A stretch of DNA of 14,872 nt, from NCBI GenBank assembly GCA_016206875.1, contig JACQQR010000043.1, positions 1-14,872 on the forward strand. The letters run 5' to 3'. This stretch comes from Candidatus Omnitrophota bacterium (GTDB taxonomy: Bacteria > Omnitrophota > Omnitrophia > Omnitrophales > JACROU01). Each line of letters begins with the position of its first letter. Within the stretch, counting starts at the first letter, position 1. The notes under the pieces were generated by a model that was given only the letters and a program-made list of their open reading frames with translations, was not told the origin of the DNA and did not search any database. The position numbers and the translations under genes are program-made. Of this stretch, positions 8,679 to 14,626 are shown in pieces.

Positions 8679-10181
8679 ATGTCTGCTAAATCCCTAATGA
8701 TTCAAGGAACCTCCTCGCATGCCGGCAAAAGCATTTTAACCACGGCTTTCTGCCGCATTTTCGCTTCACGCGGCTACCGCACGGCGCCCTTTAAATCGCA
8801 GAACATGTCGCTTAACTCTTTTGTGACAGCCTTAGGCGAAGAGGTGGCCGTGGCGCAGGCGGTGCAAGCTGAGGCAGCGGGCACAGCGCTTGAAGTGGAA
8901 ATGAATCCGATATTACTCAAGCCTATCGAACATAGAAAAAGCCAAGTGGTGCTCATGGGACGTCCCGTAGAAACTATGGATGTCTACGGTTACGATAGTT
9001 ACAAATCTTTGGCCTGGGATACGGTGCGTAAAGCCTACGAATCTTTAGCCGGCCGCTTCGATGTGATTGTGATTGAAGGGGCCGGCAGTCCCGTAGAAAT
9101 GAATTTGAAGGCGCGCGACATTGCCAACATGAAAGTGGCCGAGATGGCCGATGCGCCTGTGATTCTTGTTACCGATATTGATCGCGGCGGCATTATGGCC
9201 TCGCTGGTGGGCACAATGGAGCTTCTCGAACCCGAGGAGCGCAAGCGCGTGATGGGATTTGTTATCAACAAGTTTCGCGGAGAGAGGCGGCTTTTAGATT
9301 CTGCCGTAGATTTTATCGAGCACCGCACCGGCAAACCGGTTTTGGGCGTGATTCCTTATCTTGAGGAGCTGGGAATTTTGTCTGAGGATTCCGTTTCCTT
9401 GGAAGATGTGCGGCCGCAGGGGCAAAAAGGAGAAGGAAAAGGAAAAGTGCGCATTGCCGCTATCCGGCTCCCTCATATTTCTAATTTCACGGATTTTGCG
9501 CCGCTTGAGATGGAAAAAGAAGTTTCTTTTGAATTCGTCCGGCGGCCGGACGAATTGAACGGCCGGGAACTCATCATCATTCCCGGATCAAAAAACACAA
9601 TTTCCGATATGAATTTTCTGCGCAAAAGCGGTTTTGTGGAAAAAATAATCGAGATGAAAAGTAGCGGCACGAGAATTCTCGGGATTTGCGGCGGCTATCA
9701 AATGCTGGGCCGAGAAGTCCGTGATCCGGATCATGTGGAATCAGAAGAGGAATCGATTCAGGGCCTTGGACTGCTGGATGCGGTGACGGTGATGGAAAAA
9801 GAAAAGAGGACCATTCGCGTGAAAGCCAGGCCGCTGGCCGACACCGCCTTTTTCAAAAAAGAGGAGGTCTATACCGGTTTCGAAATTCATATGGGCCAAA
9901 CCACATCGAAGAATTCGCCTCTTTTCCGACTAGAAGAAAGTAATCAGTTGGATGGGTCAGTGAGTGAAGAGGGCTTAGTGATGGGCACTTACTTGCATGG
10001 CCTTTTCGACAATGACGCCGTGCGAAGCCGCATCATTCAATTTTTTAGCCAATCTACTACCACATCAACGCCTTCCGCCTTTTCCTTTCAGGAGATAAAA
10101 GCCCAGCAATATGACCGCTTGGCTCGAGCCGTCTCCCAAAATCTGGATATCCCCGCCATTCTCAACAAAATGGGTTTGTGA
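8679..10181 (+). CDS. cobQ: Cobyric acid synthase (glutamine-hydrolysing)
   Basis: Amidates four carboxyl side chains of adenosylcobyrinic acid a,c-diamide using glutamine and ATP; cytoplasmic. At 500 aa it is full length. The N-terminal dethiobiotin-synthetase-like ATPase domain has the P-loop GTSSHAGKS at residues 10-18, then FKSQNMSLNSF, VIEGAGSPVEMNL and VTDIDRGG. The C-terminal glutamine amidotransferase domain has Cys337 in GICGGYQMLG and His440 in GTYLHGLFDN. The start ATG gives the standard N-terminus, and a G-rich ribosome-binding site (ggggggtt) lies about 8 bases upstream. It stands 37 bases after cobS, past the hairpin repeat, so the order gltB-gltD-cobS-cobQ is probably one transcript. 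Earlier corrin-ring genes are absent from the window. Confidence 0.96.
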   Translation: MSAKSLMIQGTSSHAGKSILTTAFCRIFASRGYRTAPFKSQNMSLNSFVTALGEEVAVAQAVQAEAAGTALEVEMNPILLKPIEHRKSQVVLMGRPVETMDVYGYDSYKSLAWDTVRKAYESLAGRFDVIVIEGAGSPVEMNLKARDIANMKVAEMADAPVILVTDIDRGGIMASLVGTMELLEPEERKRVMGFVINKFRGERRLLDSAVDFIEHRTGKPVLGVIPYLEELGILSEDSVSLEDVRPQGQKGEGKGKVRIAAIRLPHISNFTDFAPLEMEKEVSFEFVRRPDELNGRELIIIPGSKNTISDMNFLRKSGFVEKIIEMKSSGTRILGICGGYQMLGREVRDPDHVESEEESIQGLGLLDAVTVMEKEKRTIRVKARPLADTAFFKKEEVYTGFEIHMGQTTSKNSPLFRLEESNQLDGSVSEEGLVMGTYLHGLFDNDAVRSRIIQFFSQSTTTSTPSAFSFQEIKAQQYDRLARAVSQNLDIPAILNKMGL

Positions 10182-10248
10182 AGAGAACAAGATTCCTTTT
10201 ACTCTTCTTTGAATAATGCTATTCTTTGAGAGAAGAAGAAAGCTTACA

Positions 10249-10446
10249 ATGAAAACCCGGTCAATTAATAAAAAAGGAAAAATTCGAGTCCACTCAAAAT
10301 ATATAGTCTCCGTTAAAGAAATTCCCACCGAAGAAGCTTGGCTTTATAAAAATAAAAAGGCGCTGGCTTCTGTTCTCAGGGGAATCAAACAGGCAGAGCA
10401 AGGGCTAATCAGGAAATTAGATTTAAAAGAACTGGCGCAAGAATAA
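10249..10446 (+). CDS. Small basic protein of unknown function, antitoxin-like C-terminus
   Basis: Encodes 65 aa starting MKTRSINKKGKIRVHSKY. An in-frame ATG at 10216 would add 11 residues, but 10249 is preferred because a purine-rich stretch (agaagaagaaag) lies about 5 bases upstream. The N-terminus is Lys/Arg-rich. The C-terminal YKNKKALASVLRGIKQAEQG resembles the closing helix of Phd/YefM- or RelB-type antitoxins (pattern ALxSVxxGLxxAxxG). That is a pattern impression, not a firm family call. No toxin-sized frame follows, so it would be an orphan. The gene is more AT-rich than its neighbours and sits alone between the cobQ end and the riboswitch region, which fits an acquired or decaying module. 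Confidence 0.5.
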   Translation: MKTRSINKKGKIRVHSKYIVSVKEIPTEEAWLYKNKKALASVLRGIKQAEQGLIRKLDLKELAQE

Positions 10447-10656
10447 AACGGTGTTTTTAAATTATTACTCCATTTTTGCAACATAACCTAATGGCCCATG
10501 TTACAAGGAATCCGGTGATTACTTGTCATTCCCGCTTTCGCGGGAATGACAACATTAAGGGGGGGGGTATTTTGGTGTTATGGCCCCGCAGATCGTCAAA
10601 TCACCATCCTTTCCATCACGCCTCATCCTTAATCAGAAATTCGACTGGAAAATCGA
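10447..10656. other. Non-coding stretch before the thrC-like promoter
   Basis: No convincing gene is visible. The stretch contains the REP-like hairpin listed separately, immediately followed by a run of nine G (10559-10567), and a weak outer inverted pair ggtgatt (10514-10520) and aatcacc (10599-10605). An open frame at 10476-10790 crosses this hairpin, the promoter and the riboswitch, and is spurious. Confidence 0.6.
10523..10552. repeat. REP-like palindrome (GTCATTCCCGC...GCGGGAATGAC type)
   Basis: Arms ttgtcattcccg (10523-10534) and cgggaatgacaa (10541-10552) are perfect 12-bp reverse complements around ctttcg. This matches the widespread bacterial intergenic repeat with ATTCCC/GGGAAT arms, which includes Neisseria dRS3-like and other REP-type elements. 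It is intergenic and has no T-run on either side, so it is more likely a dispersed repeat than a terminator. Confidence 0.85.
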
Positions 10657-10686
10657 TTGACGGGCGGGGCGGGGCTCCGGTATACT
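10657..10686 (+). promoter_or_regulatory. Sigma70-type promoter of the thrC-like operon
   Basis: A -35 box TTGACG (10657-10662), an 18-bp spacer and a -10 box TATACT (10681-10686) are close to consensus. The predicted transcription start, about 10693, falls at the first bases of the SAM riboswitch. That placement supports both calls. Confidence 0.8.
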
Positions 10687-10693
10687 CCCAGCC

Positions 10694-10826
10694 TTATCCT
10701 CATTGCGAGTGGCGGAGGGACAGGCCCGATGAAGCCACGGCAACCGATCCGATGTATAGAGTAGGATGCCAGGTGCCAAATCCTGCCTGACCCCGCTACA
10801 AGCGGTGGCCGGGGAGATGGGAGCCA
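10694..10826 (+). promoter_or_regulatory. SAM-I (S-box) riboswitch aptamer
   Basis: The conserved S-box core is present: ggcggagggac (10711-10721), aggcccgatgaagcc (10722-10736), cggcaacc (10738-10745), then aggtgccaaatcctgcc (10771-10787) closing P3 and its junction. P4 is formed by ccccg (10791-10795) with cgggg (10810-10814). The 3' strand of P1, atggg (10818-10822), can pair with ctcat near 10699-10703. An intrinsic terminator follows directly. By family knowledge, SAM binding stabilises P1 and favours termination, so the downstream operon should be on when SAM or methionine is scarce. S-box RNAs normally control methionine, cysteine or SAM genes, and that bears on what the first gene of this operon does. 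Confidence 0.93.
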
Positions 10827-10834
10827 GTTGGAGA

Positions 10835-10883
10835 GCCTCTTCTTCATATAGATGCGCAAATATGAGGAAGAGGCGTTTTTTTT
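10835..10883 (+). terminator. Rho-independent terminator of the SAM riboswitch
   Basis: Arms gcctcttcttcatat (10835-10849) and atatgaggaagaggc (10860-10874) form a 15-bp stem with one G-U pair and a 10-base loop. It is followed by g and eight T (10876-10883), and the thrC-like GTG comes 24 bases later. This is the expression platform of the riboswitch. Confidence 0.95.
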
Positions 10884-10907
10884 GATTATCTTAAGAAGGA
10901 GATTCAG

Positions 10908-12182
10908 GTGAGTTTTGTTCGCGGCTTAAAATGCAGAGAGTGCGGCCGGGTGTATCCCACAAGCCCCATCTATGTGTGCGAATTCTGTTTTGGTTCGCTT
11001 GAAGTTGATTACGATTACGACCAAATCAAAAAAACGCTTACGCGCGACAAAATTGAAAATGGCCCGCGCAGTTTGTGGCGTTATCGCGAGCTCCTTCCTA
11101 TTGATGGAGAGCCCACGGTAGGACTTTATTCCGGCTTTACCCCGCTGGTGAAGGCCAGCCAATTGGCCCGCGTTTTAGGCGTGAAAGAACTTTACATTAA
11201 AGATGACACGGTTTGCCATCCCACACTATCCTTCAAAGACCGCGTGGTTTCCGTGGCGCTGACCAAGGCGCGCGAATTTGGATTCGACACCGTGGCCTGT
11301 GCCTCCACGGGAAATTTGGCGAATGCCGTTTCTGCTCACGGAGCCAAGGCCGGTTTCAAGCGCTTCATTTTTATTCCTTCTGATTTGGAACTGACGAAAA
11401 TTTTAGGCTCGCTGGTTTATGAACCCAATTTAGTGGCGGTAAAGGGTAATTATGATGATGTGAACCGTTTGTGCGCAGAAATTGCCGGAAAATACCGCTG
11501 GGCTTTTGTCAACGTCAATATCCGCCCTTATTACGCGGAAGGCTCAAAATCATTTGGATTTGAAATTGCCGAACAACTGGGCTGGCGCACACCGGCGCAC
11601 GTGATAGTGCCGGCGGCAAGCGGCAGCTTACTCACCAAAATCTGGAAAGCGTTCAAAGAATTTGAGAAGTTGGAATTGATTGAACCGGTGCGGAGTAAAA
11701 TGCATGTGGCGCAGCCTGAAGGGTGCTCACCCATTTCCACCATGATTCAAAACCGCTCTGAAGTGATGAAGCCGGTGAAACCGAAAACCATTGCGAAAAG
11801 TTTGGCGATTGGAAATCCTGCCGACGGCTATTACGCAAAAGACGTGGTGTGCCAAAGCGGAGGCGCGGCCGAGACGGCCGGTGACCAAGAAATTATCGAT
11901 GCCATTAAGTTGCTTGCGGCCACGGAAGGAATTTTTTCCGAAACGGCAGGTGGCGTAACGCTTGCCTGTGCGAAAAAATTAATTCAGAAAGGCCTCATCG
12001 GTCCCCATGAATCCATCGTGATTTCGATTACGGGCCAGGGGCTTAAAACTCAAGAGGCCATTCAACATCATTTGGCCAAGCCGTTTCTCATTCAGCCGAA
12101 TCTTTCCTCGTTTGAAGAACATGTGGACTTTCCAGAAAAAAAACCGTTTCTATCTCAAGAAGGAGCTAAATCATGCCGGTAA
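10908..12182 (+). CDS. thrC: Threonine-synthase-like PLP enzyme, probably homocysteine-forming
   Basis: A 424-aa fold-type II PLP enzyme with a GTG start behind a strong ribosome-binding site (aagaaggaga). The N-terminal zinc ribbon has C9, C12, C24 and C27. The PLP lysine is K110 in PTLSFKDRVV. STGN is at 133-136, the phosphate-binding loop PAASGS at 235-240, ETAGG at 345-349 and ITGQGLK at 374-380. Standard annotation is threonine synthase (O-phosphohomoserine to threonine). Context argues otherwise: a SAM-I riboswitch controls it, its last 10 bases overlap a Gly-Gly sulfur-carrier gene, and a NIL-domain gene follows. A homologous ThrC-like enzyme paired with a sulfur carrier has, as far as I recall, been reported in Streptomyces (MetM/MetO) to make homocysteine from O-phosphohomoserine; I could not verify this here. 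My inference is the same reaction. A bifunctional or true threonine synthase remains possible. Confidence 0.9.
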   Translation: MSFVRGLKCRECGRVYPTSPIYVCEFCFGSLEVDYDYDQIKKTLTRDKIENGPRSLWRYRELLPIDGEPTVGLYSGFTPLVKASQLARVLGVKELYIKDDTVCHPTLSFKDRVVSVALTKAREFGFDTVACASTGNLANAVSAHGAKAGFKRFIFIPSDLELTKILGSLVYEPNLVAVKGNYDDVNRLCAEIAGKYRWAFVNVNIRPYYAEGSKSFGFEIAEQLGWRTPAHVIVPAASGSLLTKIWKAFKEFEKLELIEPVRSKMHVAQPEGCSPISTMIQNRSEVMKPVKPKTIAKSLAIGNPADGYYAKDVVCQSGGAAETAGDQEIIDAIKLLAATEGIFSETAGGVTLACAKKLIQKGLIGPHESIVISITGQGLKTQEAIQHHLAKPFLIQPNLSSFEEHVDFPEKKPFLSQEGAKSCR

Positions 12183-12448
12183 AAGTGAGAATTCCTACTC
12201 CGCTTCAAAAATTAACCGCGGATAAGCCCGAAGTGGAAATTTCGGCTGCGACTGTCAGCCAGCTTTTGGAAAATTTGGAAAAAAATTTCCCGGGCATTCG
12301 CTCGCGCATTTGCGACGAATCGGGTAAACTGCGGCGTTTTGTGAATGTTTATATCAATGAAGAAGACATCCGCTTTCTCGCTGGGGAAGCCTCCCGGCTT
12401 AAGGAAGGCGACGAAGTTTCGATTGTGCCCGCTATTGCGGGAGGGTGA
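12173..12448 (+). CDS. MoaD/ThiS-family sulfur carrier protein
   Basis: A 91-aa ubiquitin-like protein ending IVPAIAGG. The terminal Gly-Gly is what E1-like enzymes adenylate and convert to a thiocarboxylate. The fold pattern fits: strand VKVRIPTPLQKLT, a helix TVSQLLENLEKNFPG, then FVNVYINEEDIRFL and EGDEVSIVPA. The family is shared by molybdopterin (MoaD), thiazole (ThiS) and amino-acid sulfur carriers, so sequence alone does not name the pathway. The gene overlaps the thrC-like gene by 10 bases with its own AAGGAG (12160-12165), which implies coupled expression under SAM control and points to methionine or homocysteine sulfur transfer. No MoaE, ThiG, MoeB/ThiF-like E1 or JAMM protease lies in the window, so activation must come from elsewhere. 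The stop directly follows Gly-Gly, and the neighbouring repeat begins 11 bases later without disturbing that end. Confidence 0.92.
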   Translation: MPVKVRIPTPLQKLTADKPEVEISAATVSQLLENLEKNFPGIRSRICDESGKLRRFVNVYINEEDIRFLAGEASRLKEGDEVSIVPAIAGG

Positions 12449-12459
12449 GAGAGAAGCAA

Positions 12460-12557
12460 TTAAGAATTAAGAATGAAGAATTAAGAATTAAGAATATCTG
12501 GAAGCGCGCTTTGCGCGCTACATTTATTCTTCATTCTTAATTCTTCATTCTTAATTG
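12460..12557. repeat. Inverted heptamer array between the carrier and NIL genes
   Basis: The left arm is five heptamers ttaagaa/tgaagaa (12460-12494). The right arm is four heptamers ttcttca/ttcttaa (12527-12554), reverse complements of the same words. The apex is a separate perfect GC hairpin, agcgcgc-ttt-gcgcgct (12503-12519). The RNA could fold into a long rod ending about 15 bases before the NIL start. It could separate the two messages by processing, or protect the upstream message. It lacks a terminal T-run and is not a classical terminator. Confidence 0.9.
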
Positions 12558-12571
12558 TATTTCGGAGGGTT

Positions 12572-12808
12572 ATGGCAAGACAGGCGTTTAAGCTGGTGTT
12601 TCCGGAAAATCTTATCAAAGAGCCCATCATGTTTTTGATCGCGCGCGATTATGATCTGGTGCTGAATGTGCGGCGCGCAAAAATCACGCCTTCTATCGGG
12701 GAAGCCACCATTGAGCTGGAAGGTGATCCGCTCGATATTGAAGAAGCCGTGCGCGAATTCAAGAAAAAAGGCGTTCTCATTGAAAGCGTTTTTGGGGAGG
12801 AAGCATGA
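12572..12808 (+). CDS. Stand-alone NIL-domain protein
   Basis: A 78-aa protein that is essentially one NIL domain: KLVFPENLIKEPIMFLIARD at the start, LNVRRAKITPSIGEATIELE in the middle, and IEEAVREFKKKGVLIESV at the end. The NIL domain is an ACT-like ferredoxin-fold module best known at the C-terminus of the methionine ABC transporter ATPase MetN, where it binds methionine, and fused to ferredoxin in a methanogen homocysteine-synthesis protein. As a free domain behind a ThrC-like enzyme and sulfur carrier, it is plausibly a methionine sensor or accessory subunit of that system (inference). The ribosome-binding site ggaggg is 2 bases before the ATG region (12564-12569). Its stop overlaps the bioB start in ATGA, so the two are translationally coupled. 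No cysteine is present, so it cannot itself carry an iron-sulfur cluster. Confidence 0.9.
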   Translation: MARQAFKLVFPENLIKEPIMFLIARDYDLVLNVRRAKITPSIGEATIELEGDPLDIEEAVREFKKKGVLIESVFGEEA

Positions 12809-13809
12809 AAGAACTGATCACTTCAATTAAAGAACGGATTCTTGCCGGAGGCGCTATGACTGAGGAGGAAGCCCGCCGGTTGATTCAAATCCCCCTCACC
12901 GATCGCGATACGCTGGATCACTTGATTCAATGTGCCAATGAAATTACGCACACGCTTTCTTCCATCGATGCCGACCTTTGCTCGCTCGTGAACGCCAAAA
13001 GCGGCAACTGCACAGAAGACTGCTCCTTTTGCTCGCAGTCCAGCCACTATCAAACCGGCGTGAACACCTACGCAATTTTGTCTCCTGAAAAAGTGCTGGA
13101 GGCCGGCCGGGCCGCTCAGGCGCGCGGTGTGGACCGTTTTTGCGTGGTCACGGCTATGGGCGTGCTCACCGAAGATCAATTCGAAGAAGTGATCGACGGA
13201 TTTAAACTGCTTCAGGAAAAAACAAATTTGAAATTGGAAGCTTCCATCGGCGGCCTGTCTGCGGAGCGCCTGGAACGGTTGAAACAATACGGCGTAACGC
13301 GTATCAATCATAATTTAGAAACCTCGGAGCGTTATTACAAGGAAATAGTGACCACGCATACCTATCAAGACCGACTCGACACGATCAAAAATTGCCGCGC
13401 CTCAGGCATGGAAGTTTGCTCGGGAGGTATTTTGGGCATGGGAGAGACGCGCCAGGACCGTTTGGATTTGGCCTTTGAATTAGCAAAGCATGATGTTGAG
13501 GTGATGCCTATTAACGTGCTCAATCCCCGGCCCGGCACTCCGCTTGAGCATGTCGAACGCATTGAGCCTATGGAAGTGATCAAAACTATTTGCGTGTTTC
13601 GCTTCATTCTTCCAAAGACCTGCTTGAAATTAGGCGGCGGCCGCGAAGTAAACCTGGGTCCTTATCAAGAGCTTGCCGTAAAAGCCGGAGTGAACGGATT
13701 AATTGTAGGCGGATATCTCACCACGCCCGGAGGCCCTGTGGAGCGCGACCGCGAAATGATGGAGCGAGCCGGATACCGCATACCTCAGTCGGTAGTTGGT
13801 AGTGGGTAG
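12805..13809 (+). CDS. bioB: Biotin synthase, radical SAM
   Basis: Inserts sulfur into dethiobiotin, using SAM to generate the deoxyadenosyl radical. At 334 aa it has the family length. The radical-SAM motif CTEDCSFC supplies C69, C73 and C76. Auxiliary-cluster positions by alignment from memory to E. coli BioB: C113 (RFCVV) matches Cys97, C205 (EVCSGG) matches Cys188 and R280 (GGGRE) matches Arg260, but the Cys128 position is Glu145 (LEASIGGLS). The spacing of 60 residues from 145 to 205 equals that from 128 to 188. An extra C273 lies seven residues before the Arg. YNHNLDT-type (INHNLETSE) and GMGET motifs are present. The start ATG overlaps the NIL stop, with gaggaag upstream. The last residues VVGSG and the TAG stop are encoded by a heptamer repeat. 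fabG and fabF follow. Confidence 0.95.
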   Translation: MKELITSIKERILAGGAMTEEEARRLIQIPLTDRDTLDHLIQCANEITHTLSSIDADLCSLVNAKSGNCTEDCSFCSQSSHYQTGVNTYAILSPEKVLEAGRAAQARGVDRFCVVTAMGVLTEDQFEEVIDGFKLLQEKTNLKLEASIGGLSAERLERLKQYGVTRINHNLETSERYYKEIVTTHTYQDRLDTIKNCRASGMEVCSGGILGMGETRQDRLDLAFELAKHDVEVMPINVLNPRPGTPLEHVERIEPMEVIKTICVFRFILPKTCLKLGGGREVNLGPYQELAVKAGVNGLIVGGYLTTPGGPVERDREMMERAGYRIPQSVVGSG

Positions 13810-13879
13810 AGGGTAGTGGGTAGAAAAATTTTTACCACCGACTACCGACTACCCACTACCCACTACTGACTACCCACTG
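13791..13879. repeat. Inverted heptamer array running into the 3' end of bioB
   Basis: The left arm is five heptamers: ggtagtt, ggtagtg, ggtagag, ggtagtg, ggtagaa (13791-13825). The right arm is six heptamers: ccgacta twice, cccacta twice, ctgacta, cccactg (13838-13879). The arms are reverse complements around aaaaattttta, so a long RNA rod is possible. The bioB stop TAG (13807-13809) and the codons for its last five residues lie in the left arm; fabG starts 10 bases after the right arm. Confidence 0.92.
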
Positions 13880-13888
13880 TACTTTCCC

Positions 13889-14617
13889 ATGAATATCACT
13901 CTCCGAAATAAAATTATTCTCATCACTGGCGGTACCGGCGGCCTGGGCCAAGCCCTGGTAGAAACATTCTTGCGCGAAAAAGCCCAAGTGCTTTTTACCT
14001 ACTATTCTCACGAAGAGCGGGCAAAGGAGTGGGTCAAAAAAGGGGCACGCGGTTTTCGTGCCGATTTCGCCGAGCGCAGTTCTGTCACTCGTCTGATTGA
14101 TGCGATAAAAAAATCCGCAAGCCGCCTTGACGGCATGATTCATAATGCCGGAGTTACGCTCGACCACACACTGGTGAAAGCTCGGGAAGAAGAATTTGAC
14201 CGTTCGCTTGAGATCAATCTCACGGCGGTGTTTTTGATCAGCCGAGGCCTTTTAACTTTGCTTGAAAAATCGAAGTGCCCCAAAATTTTAAATGTCTCAA
14301 GCCGCGTGGGATTGCGCGGCAATTTTGGCCAGACCGCGTACAGCGCTTCGAAAGCCGCGCTCATGGCTCTCACCAAAAGCATGGCGATTGAATGGGGCGC
14401 ATCGGGGATTTGTGCCAATGCCATTACGCCCGGCTATCTCATGACAGACATGACGCGTGGGCTGCCTCGAGAAGTACATCAAAAAATGCGCGAAGAAAGT
14501 ACCCTGCATCAAATTTCAGATCCCCAAGAAGTGGCCAATTTTGCAGCTTACTTAATGTCTGACCGGGTCTCGCGGGTTTCCGGGCAAATTTTTCACTATG
14601 ATACGCGAAAAACATAA
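13889..14617 (+). CDS. fabG: 3-oxoacyl-ACP reductase-type short-chain dehydrogenase
   Basis: NAD(P)H-dependent SDR, 242 aa, probably reducing 3-oxoacyl-ACP in fatty-acid or pimeloyl-type chain elongation; cytoplasmic. Cofactor motif TGGTGGLG is at residues 13-20, NAG at 86-88 and the tetrad Asn at N110. The catalytic residues are S138, Y151 and K155 (SSRVG, then YSASK). TPGYLMTDM near 180-188 is the post-catalytic motif. The C-terminus reads SGQIFHYDTRKT instead of the common GQ-x-x-x-x-DGG ending of housekeeping FabG, so it may be a paralogue with a specialised substrate. No Shine-Dalgarno sequence is obvious before the ATG (ccactgtactttccc). fabF starts 9 bases downstream, and bioB upstream suggests a link to the biotin precursor chain, but this is inference. 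Confidence 0.88.
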   Translation: MNITLRNKIILITGGTGGLGQALVETFLREKAQVLFTYYSHEERAKEWVKKGARGFRADFAERSSVTRLIDAIKKSASRLDGMIHNAGVTLDHTLVKAREEEFDRSLEINLTAVFLISRGLLTLLEKSKCPKILNVSSRVGLRGNFGQTAYSASKAALMALTKSMAIEWGASGICANAITPGYLMTDMTRGLPREVHQKMREESTLHQISDPQEVANFAAYLMSDRVSRVSGQIFHYDTRKT

Positions 14618-14626
14618 AGGATTTTA

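Noticed and set aside
10180..10209. Possible terminator after cobQ
   Set aside because: Only a 6-bp stem (gaagag/ctcttc) with a 16-base loop and no proper T-run.
10476..10790. 104-aa open frame on the + strand
   Set aside because: It crosses the REP-like hairpin (read as HSRFRGND), the promoter and the SAM aptamer, has low-complexity sense, and no ribosome-binding site.
12460..12557. Heptamer rod as intrinsic terminator between carrier and NIL genes
   Set aside because: The stem is AT-rich with a GC apex and no uridine run after the right arm; it is better described as an inverted array.
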